Assembly: GCA_963838795.1 (NCBI GenBank)
Contig: CAWISL010000001.1
Location: 248,001-312,000 of the forward strand
Origin: JAIBJN01 sp963838795
GTDB taxonomy: Bacteria > Actinomycetota > Thermoleophilia > Gaiellales > Gaiellaceae
Length of the DNA stretch: 64,000 bases
Direction: 5' to 3'
How positions within the stretch are numbered: the stretch's first letter is position 1; each line of letters opens with the position of its first letter. This document shows positions 58,038 through 64,000 of the stretch, one piece after another. Made by a program: the position numbers and the translations under genes. The notes beneath the pieces are model-generated. The model saw only the letters and a program-made list of their open reading frames with translations. It was not told the origin of the DNA and ran no database searches.

Positions 58038-58476
58038 AGCGCCGGTAGAGCGGGAACGCGTACCAGAACGTCACGAACCCAGCCGTCACCACGGACGCGA
58101 CGATCACGGTCGCCGGCTCGCCGAAGAGGACGTCCGTGATCAGGTAGACGGAGGCGGTCATGGCGGCGGCGATGAAGACGGTGGCGGCGATCGCCGCCCG
58201 CGTCGACATTCTGATCAGCGCCTCCTTGTCCTGTGCTCGAAAGCGAATGCGATGGGCGGCGGTGGGCGTGATCAGGAGGATGATTGCGACCGTCGCGCAG
58301 AGGAGCGCCGCGAAGTAGACGTACGTCTGCTGGTCCGACAACCTCTCGAAGCGGGTCTGGAACGGGAGGATCAGCAGGAAGGCGAAGAGGACCTGCACTC
58401 CCGGCATGGCGAGGCGGTGCTCCTCGACGAGCTCGCCCCACTCACGGTCGAGGACCTCCTGGCTCCGCTCGGGCAT
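58024..58476 (-). CDS. DUF6328-like four-helix membrane protein
   Basis: 150 residues with four hydrophobic segments (VQVLFAFLLILPFQTRF, YFAALLCATVAIILLITPTA, AAIAATVFIAAAMTASVYLI and VIVASVVTAGFVTFWYAFPL). The N-terminus LDREWGELVEEHRLAMPGVQ and the motif TPTAAHRIRFRAQDK fit the DUF6328 family of unknown function, often near stress genes. Confidence 0.75.
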   Translation of the reverse strand: MPERSQEVLDREWGELVEEHRLAMPGVQVLFAFLLILPFQTRFERLSDQQTYVYFAALLCATVAIILLITPTAAHRIRFRAQDKEALIRMSTRAAIAATVFIAAAMTASVYLITDVLFGEPATVIVASVVTAGFVTFWYAFPLYRRFKHQ

Positions 58477-58486
58477 GGCCCGGAGA

Positions 58487-59263
58487 CTATCCGCCGGGCT
58501 GGAAGCTGAGCAGCTCCTCCCGGTCGGTCCCGCCGGAGACGGCGAGTGCGAGCACCGGCCCGATTCCCTCTGCGTAGAACTTCTGCTCGAGGAGGTCCGG
58601 GTCCAGGGGCGTCCAGTCCTTCGTCATCAGGACGCCGGTGAAGGTCCCGAACGGCACCTTCACCCGCTCGTCGAGACTCAGGATCTCCCCGGCGTCCTCT
58701 GCCTCGCCCTCGAGGTACTCCTGCCGGTAGGCGAGGCCGGCCTCCGGGCTTCCCGGCATGACGACGCCGGCCTCCCCACCGTCCACGCCGGCCTCCCACG
58801 AGCCTGCGGTGCTCACCTTGCCCTTGTCGAACTCCTTCGTGTCCTCGCCGAGGTACCAGATGTTTCCCCACCTGTCCTGGGCGTACCAGTCGTAGGTGTC
58901 CTCGACTACCTCGCCGTCCTCGCTGACGACGTCGTGCACGACCGTGGCCACGATCCCGAGAATCGTCTTCGTTTCGTCCGTGACCGTGACCTCGACGCGC
59001 TGTCTGGCTCCCTCGGCGTCGGTTTCCCGGTAGACCCAGTGGCTCCCTGGTGCCATCGGCCAGTACGGGTTGTCGATCACAGCCACGAAGTTCGCAGGGT
59101 CGAGGTTGGCGGGCTCGCTGCCCTGGGGTAGCGGAGGGGCACCAGTCTCGTCTGCGGTTGCCGTGCCAGTCGGGGTCGTCGCGCTCGGCTCCTCGTCCCC
59201 GCCACATGCGGCGAAGACGAGGAGTGTGAAAGCGGCGAGCGCGAGGAGCGAAACGCGGCGCAT
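58487..59263 (-). CDS. Hypothetical lipoprotein
   Basis: 258 residues with a signal peptide and lipobox (VFAACGGDE, Cys 20). The mature domain is beta-rich: NPYWPMAPGSHWVYRETDAE, TYDWYAQDRWGNIWYLGEDT and PFGTFTGVLMTKDWTPLDP. It looks like a surface carbohydrate- or lipid-binding protein, but no name is known to me. Its start is 3 bases after the PepSY gene stop, so the two are in one operon. Confidence 0.72.
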   Translation of the reverse strand: MRRVSLLALAAFTLLVFAACGGDEEPSATTPTGTATADETGAPPLPQGSEPANLDPANFVAVIDNPYWPMAPGSHWVYRETDAEGARQRVEVTVTDETKTILGIVATVVHDVVSEDGEVVEDTYDWYAQDRWGNIWYLGEDTKEFDKGKVSTAGSWEAGVDGGEAGVVMPGSPEAGLAYRQEYLEGEAEDAGEILSLDERVKVPFGTFTGVLMTKDWTPLDPDLLEQKFYAEGIGPVLALAVSGGTDREELLSFQPGG

Positions 59264-59266
59264 GCG

Positions 59267-59596
59267 CTAGTCGTCGTCGCCCGAGCCTTCGTCGTCGCCG
59301 GGCCCGTCGTCGTCGGCACCGCTGCCGATGACCTGAAAGTCGGAGTTGAGATTGACCTCGACTTGGCTGCCGTCGTCCAGCTGGACCTCGACGCTGTAGG
59401 CGGCGCCGTCGTCTCCGGTCTCCGTCTCGACTACCGTGCCGCCCCCGGTGTGCGCGAGTGCCGCGTCGGTGGCCTGCTCCAGGTTGGAGCCGGTCAGGGG
59501 CTGCTCGTCGCCGCCCGACGCCGCGATCCCGATCCCGGCCGAGAGGGCGCCGGCGACCACAACGACCGCGCCGATCAACACGAACTTGCGCTTCAT
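59267..59596 (-). CDS. PepSY-domain exported protein
   Basis: 109 residues. An N-terminal signal or anchor (FVLIGAVVVVAGALSAGIGI) precedes a PepSY-like fold (LEQATDAALAHTGGGTVVETET, AYSVEVQLDDGSQVEVNLNSDFQVI) and an acidic Asp-rich C-terminus. ATG 59596 is chosen because AAGGAGG is six bases upstream; the ATG just before it is also possible. Proteins of this kind often sense or bind ligands for neighbouring two-component systems, here encoded divergently. Confidence 0.78.
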   Translation of the reverse strand: MKRKFVLIGAVVVVAGALSAGIGIAASGGDEQPLTGSNLEQATDAALAHTGGGTVVETETGDDGAAYSVEVQLDDGSQVEVNLNSDFQVIGSGADDDGPGDDEGSGDDD

Positions 59597-59636
59597 CATG
59601 AACCTCCTTGGTTCGCTGCGGCCACGGTAGAGGTCG

Positions 59637-59681
59637 GAGATGAAACGGCTATGAGAACGGACCCTCATCTCGTTCTCATCT
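59637..59681. promoter_or_regulatory. Shared operator region between PepSY gene and response-regulator gene
   Basis: An inverted repeat ATGAGAACG (59651-59659) / CGTTCTCAT (59671-59679), and a direct repeat CTCATCT at 59664-59670 and 59675-59681 with an 11-base period, typical of OmpR-family binding. GAGATGA at 59637-59643 is its reverse-orientation mate. The region lies between two divergent genes and probably binds the response regulator. Confidence 0.6.
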
Positions 59682-59700
59682 GGAGCGCCACAATGGGTGC

Positions 59701-60366
59701 ATGCGGATCCTCATCGTCGAGGACGAGGTGAAGATGGCGAGCCTGCTTCGGCGCGGTCTCCGCGAAGAGGGGCTCGCGGCTGACGTGGCGCGCACCGGCG
59801 ACGACGCGATGTGGATGGCGCGTGCCACCGAGTACGACGCGATCGTCCTCGACGTGATGCTCCCCGGCACGGACGGCTTCGAGGTGTGCCGCCGGCTGCG
59901 GGAGGGCGGCACCTGGTCGCCGGTGCTGATGCTGACCGCGCGGGACGCCGTCGAGGACCGGGTCGTGGGGCTGGACGCCGGCGCTGACGACTACCTGACG
60001 AAGCCCTTCTCCTTCGCCGAGCTCCTGGCCCGCCTGCGCGCCCTCGTTCGCCGGCCGCCGCTCGAGCGCCCGACCATGCTCGAGGTCGACGACCTGCGCC
60101 TCGACCCGGCTTCCCACCGGGTCTGGCGGGGAGAGACCGAGGTGCAGCTCTCGGCGAAGGAGTTCGCGCTCCTGGAGACATTCATGCGGCGGCCCGGCGA
60201 GGTGCTCTCCCGCTACCACCTCCTCGAGCACTGCTGGGATCACGGCTACGAGAACCGCTCCAACGTCGTGGACGTCTACGTCCGCTACCTGCGCGAGAAG
60301 ATCGACCGGCCGTTCGGTCGCACGTCGCTGGAGACCGTGCGCGGCGCCGGCTACCGACTGGCATGA
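59701..60366 (+). CDS. OmpR/PhoB-family response regulator
   Basis: 221 residues. Receiver: acidic pocket ILIVEDEVKMASLLRR, phosphorylation Asp 51 in AIVLDVMLPGTDGFE, LMLTARDAVEDRVVGLDAGA and the Lys in DYLTKPFSFAELLARLRALV. C-terminal winged helix: VDDLRLDPASHRVWR, LSAKEFALLETFMRRPGEVL, NVVDVYVRYLREKI and VRGAGYRLA. It overlaps the kinase gene by ATGA. It likely autoregulates through the repeats upstream. Confidence 0.94.
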   Translation: MRILIVEDEVKMASLLRRGLREEGLAADVARTGDDAMWMARATEYDAIVLDVMLPGTDGFEVCRRLREGGTWSPVLMLTARDAVEDRVVGLDAGADDYLTKPFSFAELLARLRALVRRPPLERPTMLEVDDLRLDPASHRVWRGETEVQLSAKEFALLETFMRRPGEVLSRYHLLEHCWDHGYENRSNVVDVYVRYLREKIDRPFGRTSLETVRGAGYRLA

Positions 60367-61637
60367 GCAGGATCCCGATCCGCCTCCGTCTCACGCTCGC
60401 CTTCGCATTGGCCATGGCCGTCGTGCTCGCGGCGACAGGCGCGTTCCTCTACTTCCGTCTCCAGTCGTCGCTCGACGAGGGGATCGACGAGGGGCTGGAG
60501 ACGCTCTCGACCCAAGCGGCGGCCGAGGTGCAACGAGGCGAGCCCATAGGGGACACGCCGGTCCCGCCGGACGAGCGCTTCGTTCAGGTCCTCGCGTCCG
60601 ACGGCCAGGTTCTCGAGGCGACTCCACGAGGCTTCGACGGCCCCGCCCGGACGCTCGAGCGGCCCGTGGAGAGCCCGGAGGGCCAAGTGGTCGTCGTCGT
60701 CGGCGCCTCGCTCGAGGATCGCGACGAGACGCTGCGGGGGTTCCTCGCCGAGCTGTTCCTGATCGGCCCGGCCGCCCTGCTCGCAGCCTCGCTGCTCGGC
60801 TACGCCCTCGCGGCCGCCGCGCTTCGGCCCGTCGAGGCGATGCGCGCGGAGGCTGCCGCCATCTCGGGAAGCGAGCCCGGGCGCCGGCTTCCTCTCCCTG
60901 AGTCGCGGGACGAGGTTCGCCGTCTCGGCGAGACGCTGAACGCAATGCTGGGCCGCCTGCAAGGCGCGCTCGAGCGGGAGCGGGGCTTCGTCGCCGACGC
61001 GAGCCACGAGCTGCGCACCCCGCTTGCGCTCCTGAAGACGGAGCTGGAGCTCGCTCTCCGGCGTCCGCGTCCCGCCGAGGAGCTCGAGCAGGCGCTCCGC
61101 TCGGCCGCGGGGGAGACCGACAGGCTCGTCCGCCTCGCCGAGGACTTGCTCGTGCTCGCCCGCTCCGACCAGGGCCGACTCGCGCTTCGCCACGAGCCCG
61201 TGCAGGCCCACGACCTCCTCGCCGGCGTCGCCGGGCGCTTCGGCCCGGAGGTGGAGGTCACCGCCTCCGACGGTGTCGAGCTCGTCGGCGACGAGGTTCG
61301 GCTGGAGCAGGCCCTCGGGAACCTGGTGGACAACGCGCTTCGCCACGGAGGCGCCCCTGTGCGGCTCAGCGCGACGACAACAAACGGCGCCGTCGAGCTC
61401 CACGTCCTCGACGAGGGCCCTGGATTCCCGCCCGAGTTCCTGCCCCGTGCCTTCGAACGCTTCAGCCGCCCAGACGAAGCGCGCTCGGGCCAGGGAGCCG
61501 GCCTCGGCCTCGCGCTCGCGCAGGCGATCGCGGTCGCCCACGGCGGCTCCGCGGGCGCCGCCAACCGCCGCGCCCGTGGAGCCGATGTCTGGCTGACGAT
61601 TCCCGCTACGCCGGCAGGTCCTGGGATCGCCCGGTAG
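60363..61637 (+). CDS. Sensor histidine kinase (HAMP-containing)
   Basis: 424 residues. Two membrane helices (LTLAFALAMAVVLAATGAFL and LFLIGPAALLAASLLGYALA) flank a small extracellular loop. HAMP follows, then the dimerisation domain with FVADASHELRTPLALLKTEL (phospho-His near 215), and the ATPase domain with ALGNLVDNALRH (N box), DEGPGF (G1), and GAGLGLALAQAIAVAHGGS (G2). It phosphorylates the coupled regulator. The stimulus is unknown; the PepSY protein is a candidate input. Confidence 0.93.
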   Translation: MSRIPIRLRLTLAFALAMAVVLAATGAFLYFRLQSSLDEGIDEGLETLSTQAAAEVQRGEPIGDTPVPPDERFVQVLASDGQVLEATPRGFDGPARTLERPVESPEGQVVVVVGASLEDRDETLRGFLAELFLIGPAALLAASLLGYALAAAALRPVEAMRAEAAAISGSEPGRRLPLPESRDEVRRLGETLNAMLGRLQGALERERGFVADASHELRTPLALLKTELELALRRPRPAEELEQALRSAAGETDRLVRLAEDLLVLARSDQGRLALRHEPVQAHDLLAGVAGRFGPEVEVTASDGVELVGDEVRLEQALGNLVDNALRHGGAPVRLSATTTNGAVELHVLDEGPGFPPEFLPRAFERFSRPDEARSGQGAGLGLALAQAIAVAHGGSAGAANRRARGADVWLTIPATPAGPGIAR

Positions 61638-61679
61638 CTCTCGTTGATGGCGCCGGCGGTCAGTAGGATGAGCGCTCGC

Positions 61680-62021
61680 ATGACTCCGGAACGCGCACGA
61701 GAGCTGCTCGACGCCGAACGTGAGCGGATCGAGCGTTCGCTGGCCGACCTCGGCGAGCCCGTCGGCACCGACGAGCTGGCGACGCTCGACAACCCGGCCG
61801 ATCAGGGAAGCGAGCTCTACGAGCGTGAGCTGGAGGAGGGCCTGCTCGAGGGGCTGCGGCGTGAGCTCGAGGCGCTCGAGCGCGCCGAGGCCCGCGTGGC
61901 CGAGGGCACCTACGGGCTCTCGGTCGAGAGCGGAGAGCCGATTCCCGACGAGCGGCTCGAGGCCTATCCCCTGGCGGAGCGGACGGTCGAGGAAGAACGC
62001 CGTTTCGAGCGCGGGCTCTAG
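61680..62021 (+). CDS. DksA/TraR-like protein without zinc-finger Cys
   Basis: 113 residues. Long N-terminal coiled coil (MTPERARELLDAERERIERS, SELYERELEEGLLEGLRREL, LERAEARVAEGTYGLSVESG) ending in the segment GEPIPDERLEAYPLAER, the DksA/TraR signature of secondary-channel regulators. The four zinc Cys of classical DksA are absent. ATG 61680 is preferred because TAGGAT ends about 10 bases upstream; ATG 61668 is an alternative. Its stop is followed at once by a type-1 repeat element. Confidence 0.75.
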   Translation: MTPERARELLDAERERIERSLADLGEPVGTDELATLDNPADQGSELYERELEEGLLEGLRRELEALERAEARVAEGTYGLSVESGEPIPDERLEAYPLAERTVEEERRFERGL

Positions 62022-62194
62022 CTAGTAGGAGGCTTTGACGAAACGCAGTCTGTGCCGCCGGGCCGCGCTGCTCGCCCCGAGAGCTGCGTCCTCAGTCGCG
62101 CGCGGAGCCTCCGGCTACGAGCGCTCCCTGCGTCCTTGTCTCGGAACGACCATCGCACCCCGGCAACGAGCGACGTTCCGCCAAAGCCTCCTAG
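62022..62194. repeat. Type-1 palindromic element, long copy (B)
   Basis: About 173 bases starting one base after the TAG of the DksA-like gene. Ends CTAGTAGGAGGCTTTGACGA and the complement of CTAGGAGGCTTTGGCGGAAC. Inverted relative to the 14246 copy and matching it throughout, including a 49-base identical run (62113-62161). The centre holds GAGCCTCCGGCTACGAGCGC, which the type-2 copy at 12758 also carries. It separates the DksA-like gene from the sigma factor gene. Confidence 0.82.
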
Positions 62195-62269
62195 TAGCGG
62201 GAATTCACAGGGGTTGTCGTCCGTTTAAAGCTTCGGTGCCGCTCGCATCCCGAGTGGCCGATCCTGCGA

Positions 62270-63247
62270 GTGAAAGGACTACCGATCCAGACGATCATGG
62301 ATACCCCTGAGGTGCAGACGCTGCTGAACGAAGAGGAGCAGTCCTTCGTCGATCCGGACGAGGCCGCGCTCACCGCGGAGGACGACTTCGACCTCGGCGA
62401 GCTCGAGGCTGTCGAGCTGCCCAGCTCGGCCGGCTCGCTCGACCTCTTTCTCAACGAGATCGGGCGCCATCCGCTGCTGACTGCCGCCGAGGAGGTAATG
62501 CTCGCCAAGGCCATCGAGCGCGGCGACCGGGAGGCGAAGGAGCGGATGATCAACTCGAACCTCCGGCTCGTCGTCTCGATCGCCAAGCGGTATCGCGGTC
62601 GCGGCGTGCCGTTCGGCGACCTCATTCAGGACGGCGTCATCGGCCTCAACCGGGCGGTCGAGAAGTTCGACTACCGGAAGGGCTTCAAGTTTTCGACCTA
62701 CGCCACCTGGTGGATTCGCCAGGCGGTGCAGCGCTCCGTGGCCGGCCAGTCGCGCACGATCCGCGTGCCGACCCACGTCCACGAGCGGCGGAACAAGCTG
62801 CGGGCGGCCGCGCGGAAGCTGGAGCCGTCGCTCGGGCGCCCGGCGACGCACGAGGAGCTGGCAGAGGCCACCGGCCTCGCGCTCCTGCACGTCGACGAGG
62901 CGCTGGACGTCGTCGAGGCCCGGGTCTCGCTGAACCGGCCCGTGGGCAGCGAGGGCGACGGTGAGCTCGCCGACCTCTTCGCCGACGACAACGCTGACAA
63001 CCCCGAGGACCTGGCGCACGAGTACCTCCGCGGCCGTGCCGTGCGGCTCGCGCTGGCGGAGCTGCCCGAGCTCGAGCGGCGCATCCTCGAGTTGCGCTAC
63101 GGGCTCGACGGGGAGCCCCATTCCCTCGAGTCGATCGGGGCGGAGCTCGGAATCAGTCGCGAGCGCATCCGCCGCCTCGAGGGCGAGGCCCTCGACTCGC
63201 TAGCGGAGACTCTCGGCGGCGACGACGAGCTCGCGCTCTCCGCGTAA
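62270..63247 (+). CDS. RNA polymerase sigma-70 factor (RpoD/HrdB-like)
   Basis: 325 residues. Region 1.2 DLFLNEIGRHPLLTAAEEVM, region 2 NLRLVVSIAKRYRGRGVPFGDLIQDGVIGL, GFKFSTYATWWIRQAVQRSV, region 3 and region 4 LPELERRILELRYGLDGEPH with LESIGAELGISRERIRRLEGE. All regions are complete; region 1.1 is short and acidic, so it is a group 1 or 2 factor. ATG at 62297 (MDTPEVQTLL) may be the real start; the GTG at 62270 gives nine more residues. Confidence 0.9.
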   Translation: MKGLPIQTIMDTPEVQTLLNEEEQSFVDPDEAALTAEDDFDLGELEAVELPSSAGSLDLFLNEIGRHPLLTAAEEVMLAKAIERGDREAKERMINSNLRLVVSIAKRYRGRGVPFGDLIQDGVIGLNRAVEKFDYRKGFKFSTYATWWIRQAVQRSVAGQSRTIRVPTHVHERRNKLRAAARKLEPSLGRPATHEELAEATGLALLHVDEALDVVEARVSLNRPVGSEGDGELADLFADDNADNPEDLAHEYLRGRAVRLALAELPELERRILELRYGLDGEPHSLESIGAELGISRERIRRLEGEALDSLAETLGGDDELALSA

Positions 63248-63261
63248 CCTGGGAGGAGATC

Positions 63262-63474
63262 ATGAAGACGGCGATTCACCCTGAGACCCGGGTCGCGACG
63301 GTTTCCTGCGCGACATGCGGAACGACGTTCGAGACCCGCTCGACGCGGGAGGCAATCCAGGTCGAGGTGTGCTCGGCCTGTCACCCCGCCTACACGGGCG
63401 AGACGCGGACGATCCACCGCACCGACCGGATCGAGCGCTTCGAGCGCCGGCGCGCAGCCGCCGGCGCTCGCTGA
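63262..63474 (+). CDS. rpmE: 50S ribosomal protein bL31, zinc form
   Basis: 70 residues: MKTAIHPETRVATVSCATCG with TTFETRSTREAIQVEVCSAC, then HPAYTG. Two CxxC pairs keep the zinc (C+ form). GGGAGGAGATC precedes the ATG. The C-terminal tail is longer and more basic than in Bacillus (RTDRIERFERRRAAAGAR). It follows the sigma gene by 14 bases. Confidence 0.92.
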   Translation: MKTAIHPETRVATVSCATCGTTFETRSTREAIQVEVCSACHPAYTGETRTIHRTDRIERFERRRAAAGAR

Positions 63475-63485
63475 GCGCCCCCGCG

Positions 63486-63902
63486 GTGCAGGACCTGCGG
63501 GATCGGGTGGCCGCAGAGCCGGTCGCCCGGCTGGCGACCCTCGATGCCGACGGCCGGCCGCATCTCGTGCCGATCACGTTCGTCCTCGGCGGCGACACGC
63601 TCTCGACGGCGGTCGACGCGAAGCCCAAGCGCTCGCGGGTGCTCCGGCGGATCGAGAACGCCCGCGAGCGGCCTGACGTGACCGTTCTCGTCGACCATTA
63701 CGACGACGACTGGAGCAGGCTCTGGTGGGCCAGGCTCCGGGGAAAGGCCCGCGTCCTGGACGGCGGCGAGGAAGCCGCTCGGGCCCTGGCGGCGCTCCAA
63801 GCGAAGTACGAGCAGTATCGAGAGACGCCTCCGGGCGTGCCCGTCCTGGCTGTCGACGTCGACGAGTGGAGGTCGTGGGCGGCTAGTCAGCCTACGGGCT
63901 GA
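63486..63902 (+). CDS. PPOX-class (F420-dependent oxidoreductase-like) split-barrel protein
   Basis: 138 residues. VAAEPVARLATLDADGRPHL and LVPITFVLGGDTLSTAVDAK form the split-barrel beta strands, followed by RIENARERPDVTVLVDHYDD and LWWARLRGKARVL. This matches the TIGR03668 PPOX-like group of actinobacteria that use F420. The GTG start at 63486 begins the domain. The cofactor cannot be proved from sequence. It overlaps the convergent partial gene by 11 bases. Confidence 0.82.
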   Translation: MQDLRDRVAAEPVARLATLDADGRPHLVPITFVLGGDTLSTAVDAKPKRSRVLRRIENARERPDVTVLVDHYDDDWSRLWWARLRGKARVLDGGEEAARALAALQAKYEQYRETPPGVPVLAVDVDEWRSWAASQPTG

Positions 63903-64000
63903 CGCAGTCCTGGTCGAGATCTGCGCCGGGGTCGTAGTCTGAGCCTGCGCCACAGCGACCAGCCTGCGCGGGCGGGATAGTCGCGTCTCCTCCGTCTTCC
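63892..64000 (-). CDS. Partial C-terminus of a gene cut by the window edge
   Basis: The minus strand, in a frame ending at TAG 63892, reads GDATIPPAQAGRCGAGSDYD then PGADLDQDCVSP. This looks like the Cys-containing, Asp/Gly-rich C-terminus of an exported protein (Excalibur-like pattern). No start is within the window. The function is not determined. Confidence 0.45.
   Translation of the reverse strand, partial: EDGGDATIPPAQAGRCGAGSDYDPGADLDQDCVSP

Overview
The window is one continuous stretch of a high-GC bacterial chromosome. GC-rich codon use, frequent GTG and TTG starts, an F420-type PPOX protein, an actinobacterial bL31 and housekeeping sigma factor, and single-copy core genes point to an actinomycetote. 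A deep-branching lineage such as Thermoleophilia fits best, but no marker here proves the class. Many genes carry a TANNNT hexamer 6 to 11 bases before the start codon, which suggests that much of the genome is transcribed leaderless.

Layout. 1-5.9 kb: two-domain GNAT (cut by the edge), pgsA, a biotin carboxylase/BCCP subunit, a sucrase/ferredoxin-like protein behind an iron-box-like palindrome, and a JmjC-type cupin preceded by a tiny Asp/Thr-repeat protein. 6-18 kb: sucCD, an L,D-transpeptidase and two ferritin-like proteins, an aminotransferase, a Lon-like PDZ protease, mdh-icd divergent from citrate synthase. 18-23.5 kb: a decayed beta-carbonic anhydrase, tandem overlapping xerC/xerD genes, a membrane adenylate cyclase. 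23.5-29.6 kb: pckA, then a type-E succinate:quinone reductase (SdhA, SdhB, HdrB-like SdhE) and a phosphoesterase. 29.6-35.4 kb: asd/lysC and a P450-ferredoxin cassette. 35.4-38.4 kb: the conserved block SRP RNA-dnaX-ybaB-recR, divergent from tRNA-Val. 38.4-42.1 kb: small unusual genes flanked by a duplicated tRNA-Val 3' end, a likely old integration site. 43-47 kb: an EfeO-type lipoprotein and an FTR1 permease behind a second copy of the iron-box-like palindrome. 47-64 kb: ECF sigma with a DUF4349 protein, MscS channel, lysyl-oxidase-like protein, diguanylate cyclase, uppP, cytochrome c, tRNA-Ser, Fe-S uracil-DNA glycosylase, a two-component system with a PepSY protein, the primary-type sigma factor, rpmE and a PPOX protein.

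Functionally the window holds a large part of the TCA cycle (gltA, icd, sucCD, sdh, mdh) plus gluconeogenic pckA. The Fe-S-rich SQR, the P450/ferredoxin pair and the Fe-S glycosylase match the iron-uptake pair under a shared operator-like site.

The most unusual structure is a family of dispersed palindromic elements of about 65 to 173 bp (8.05, 12.76, 14.25, 51.43 and 62.02 kb) with two types of terminal inverted repeat and a shared core. Four of the five abut or supply the stop codon of a gene. Other points of interest are the Asp/Thr-repeat peptide next to a JmjC cupin that lacks its own start codon, a dnaX reading-frame change, a full-length Alu-type SRP RNA, and the tRNA-Val-linked island.
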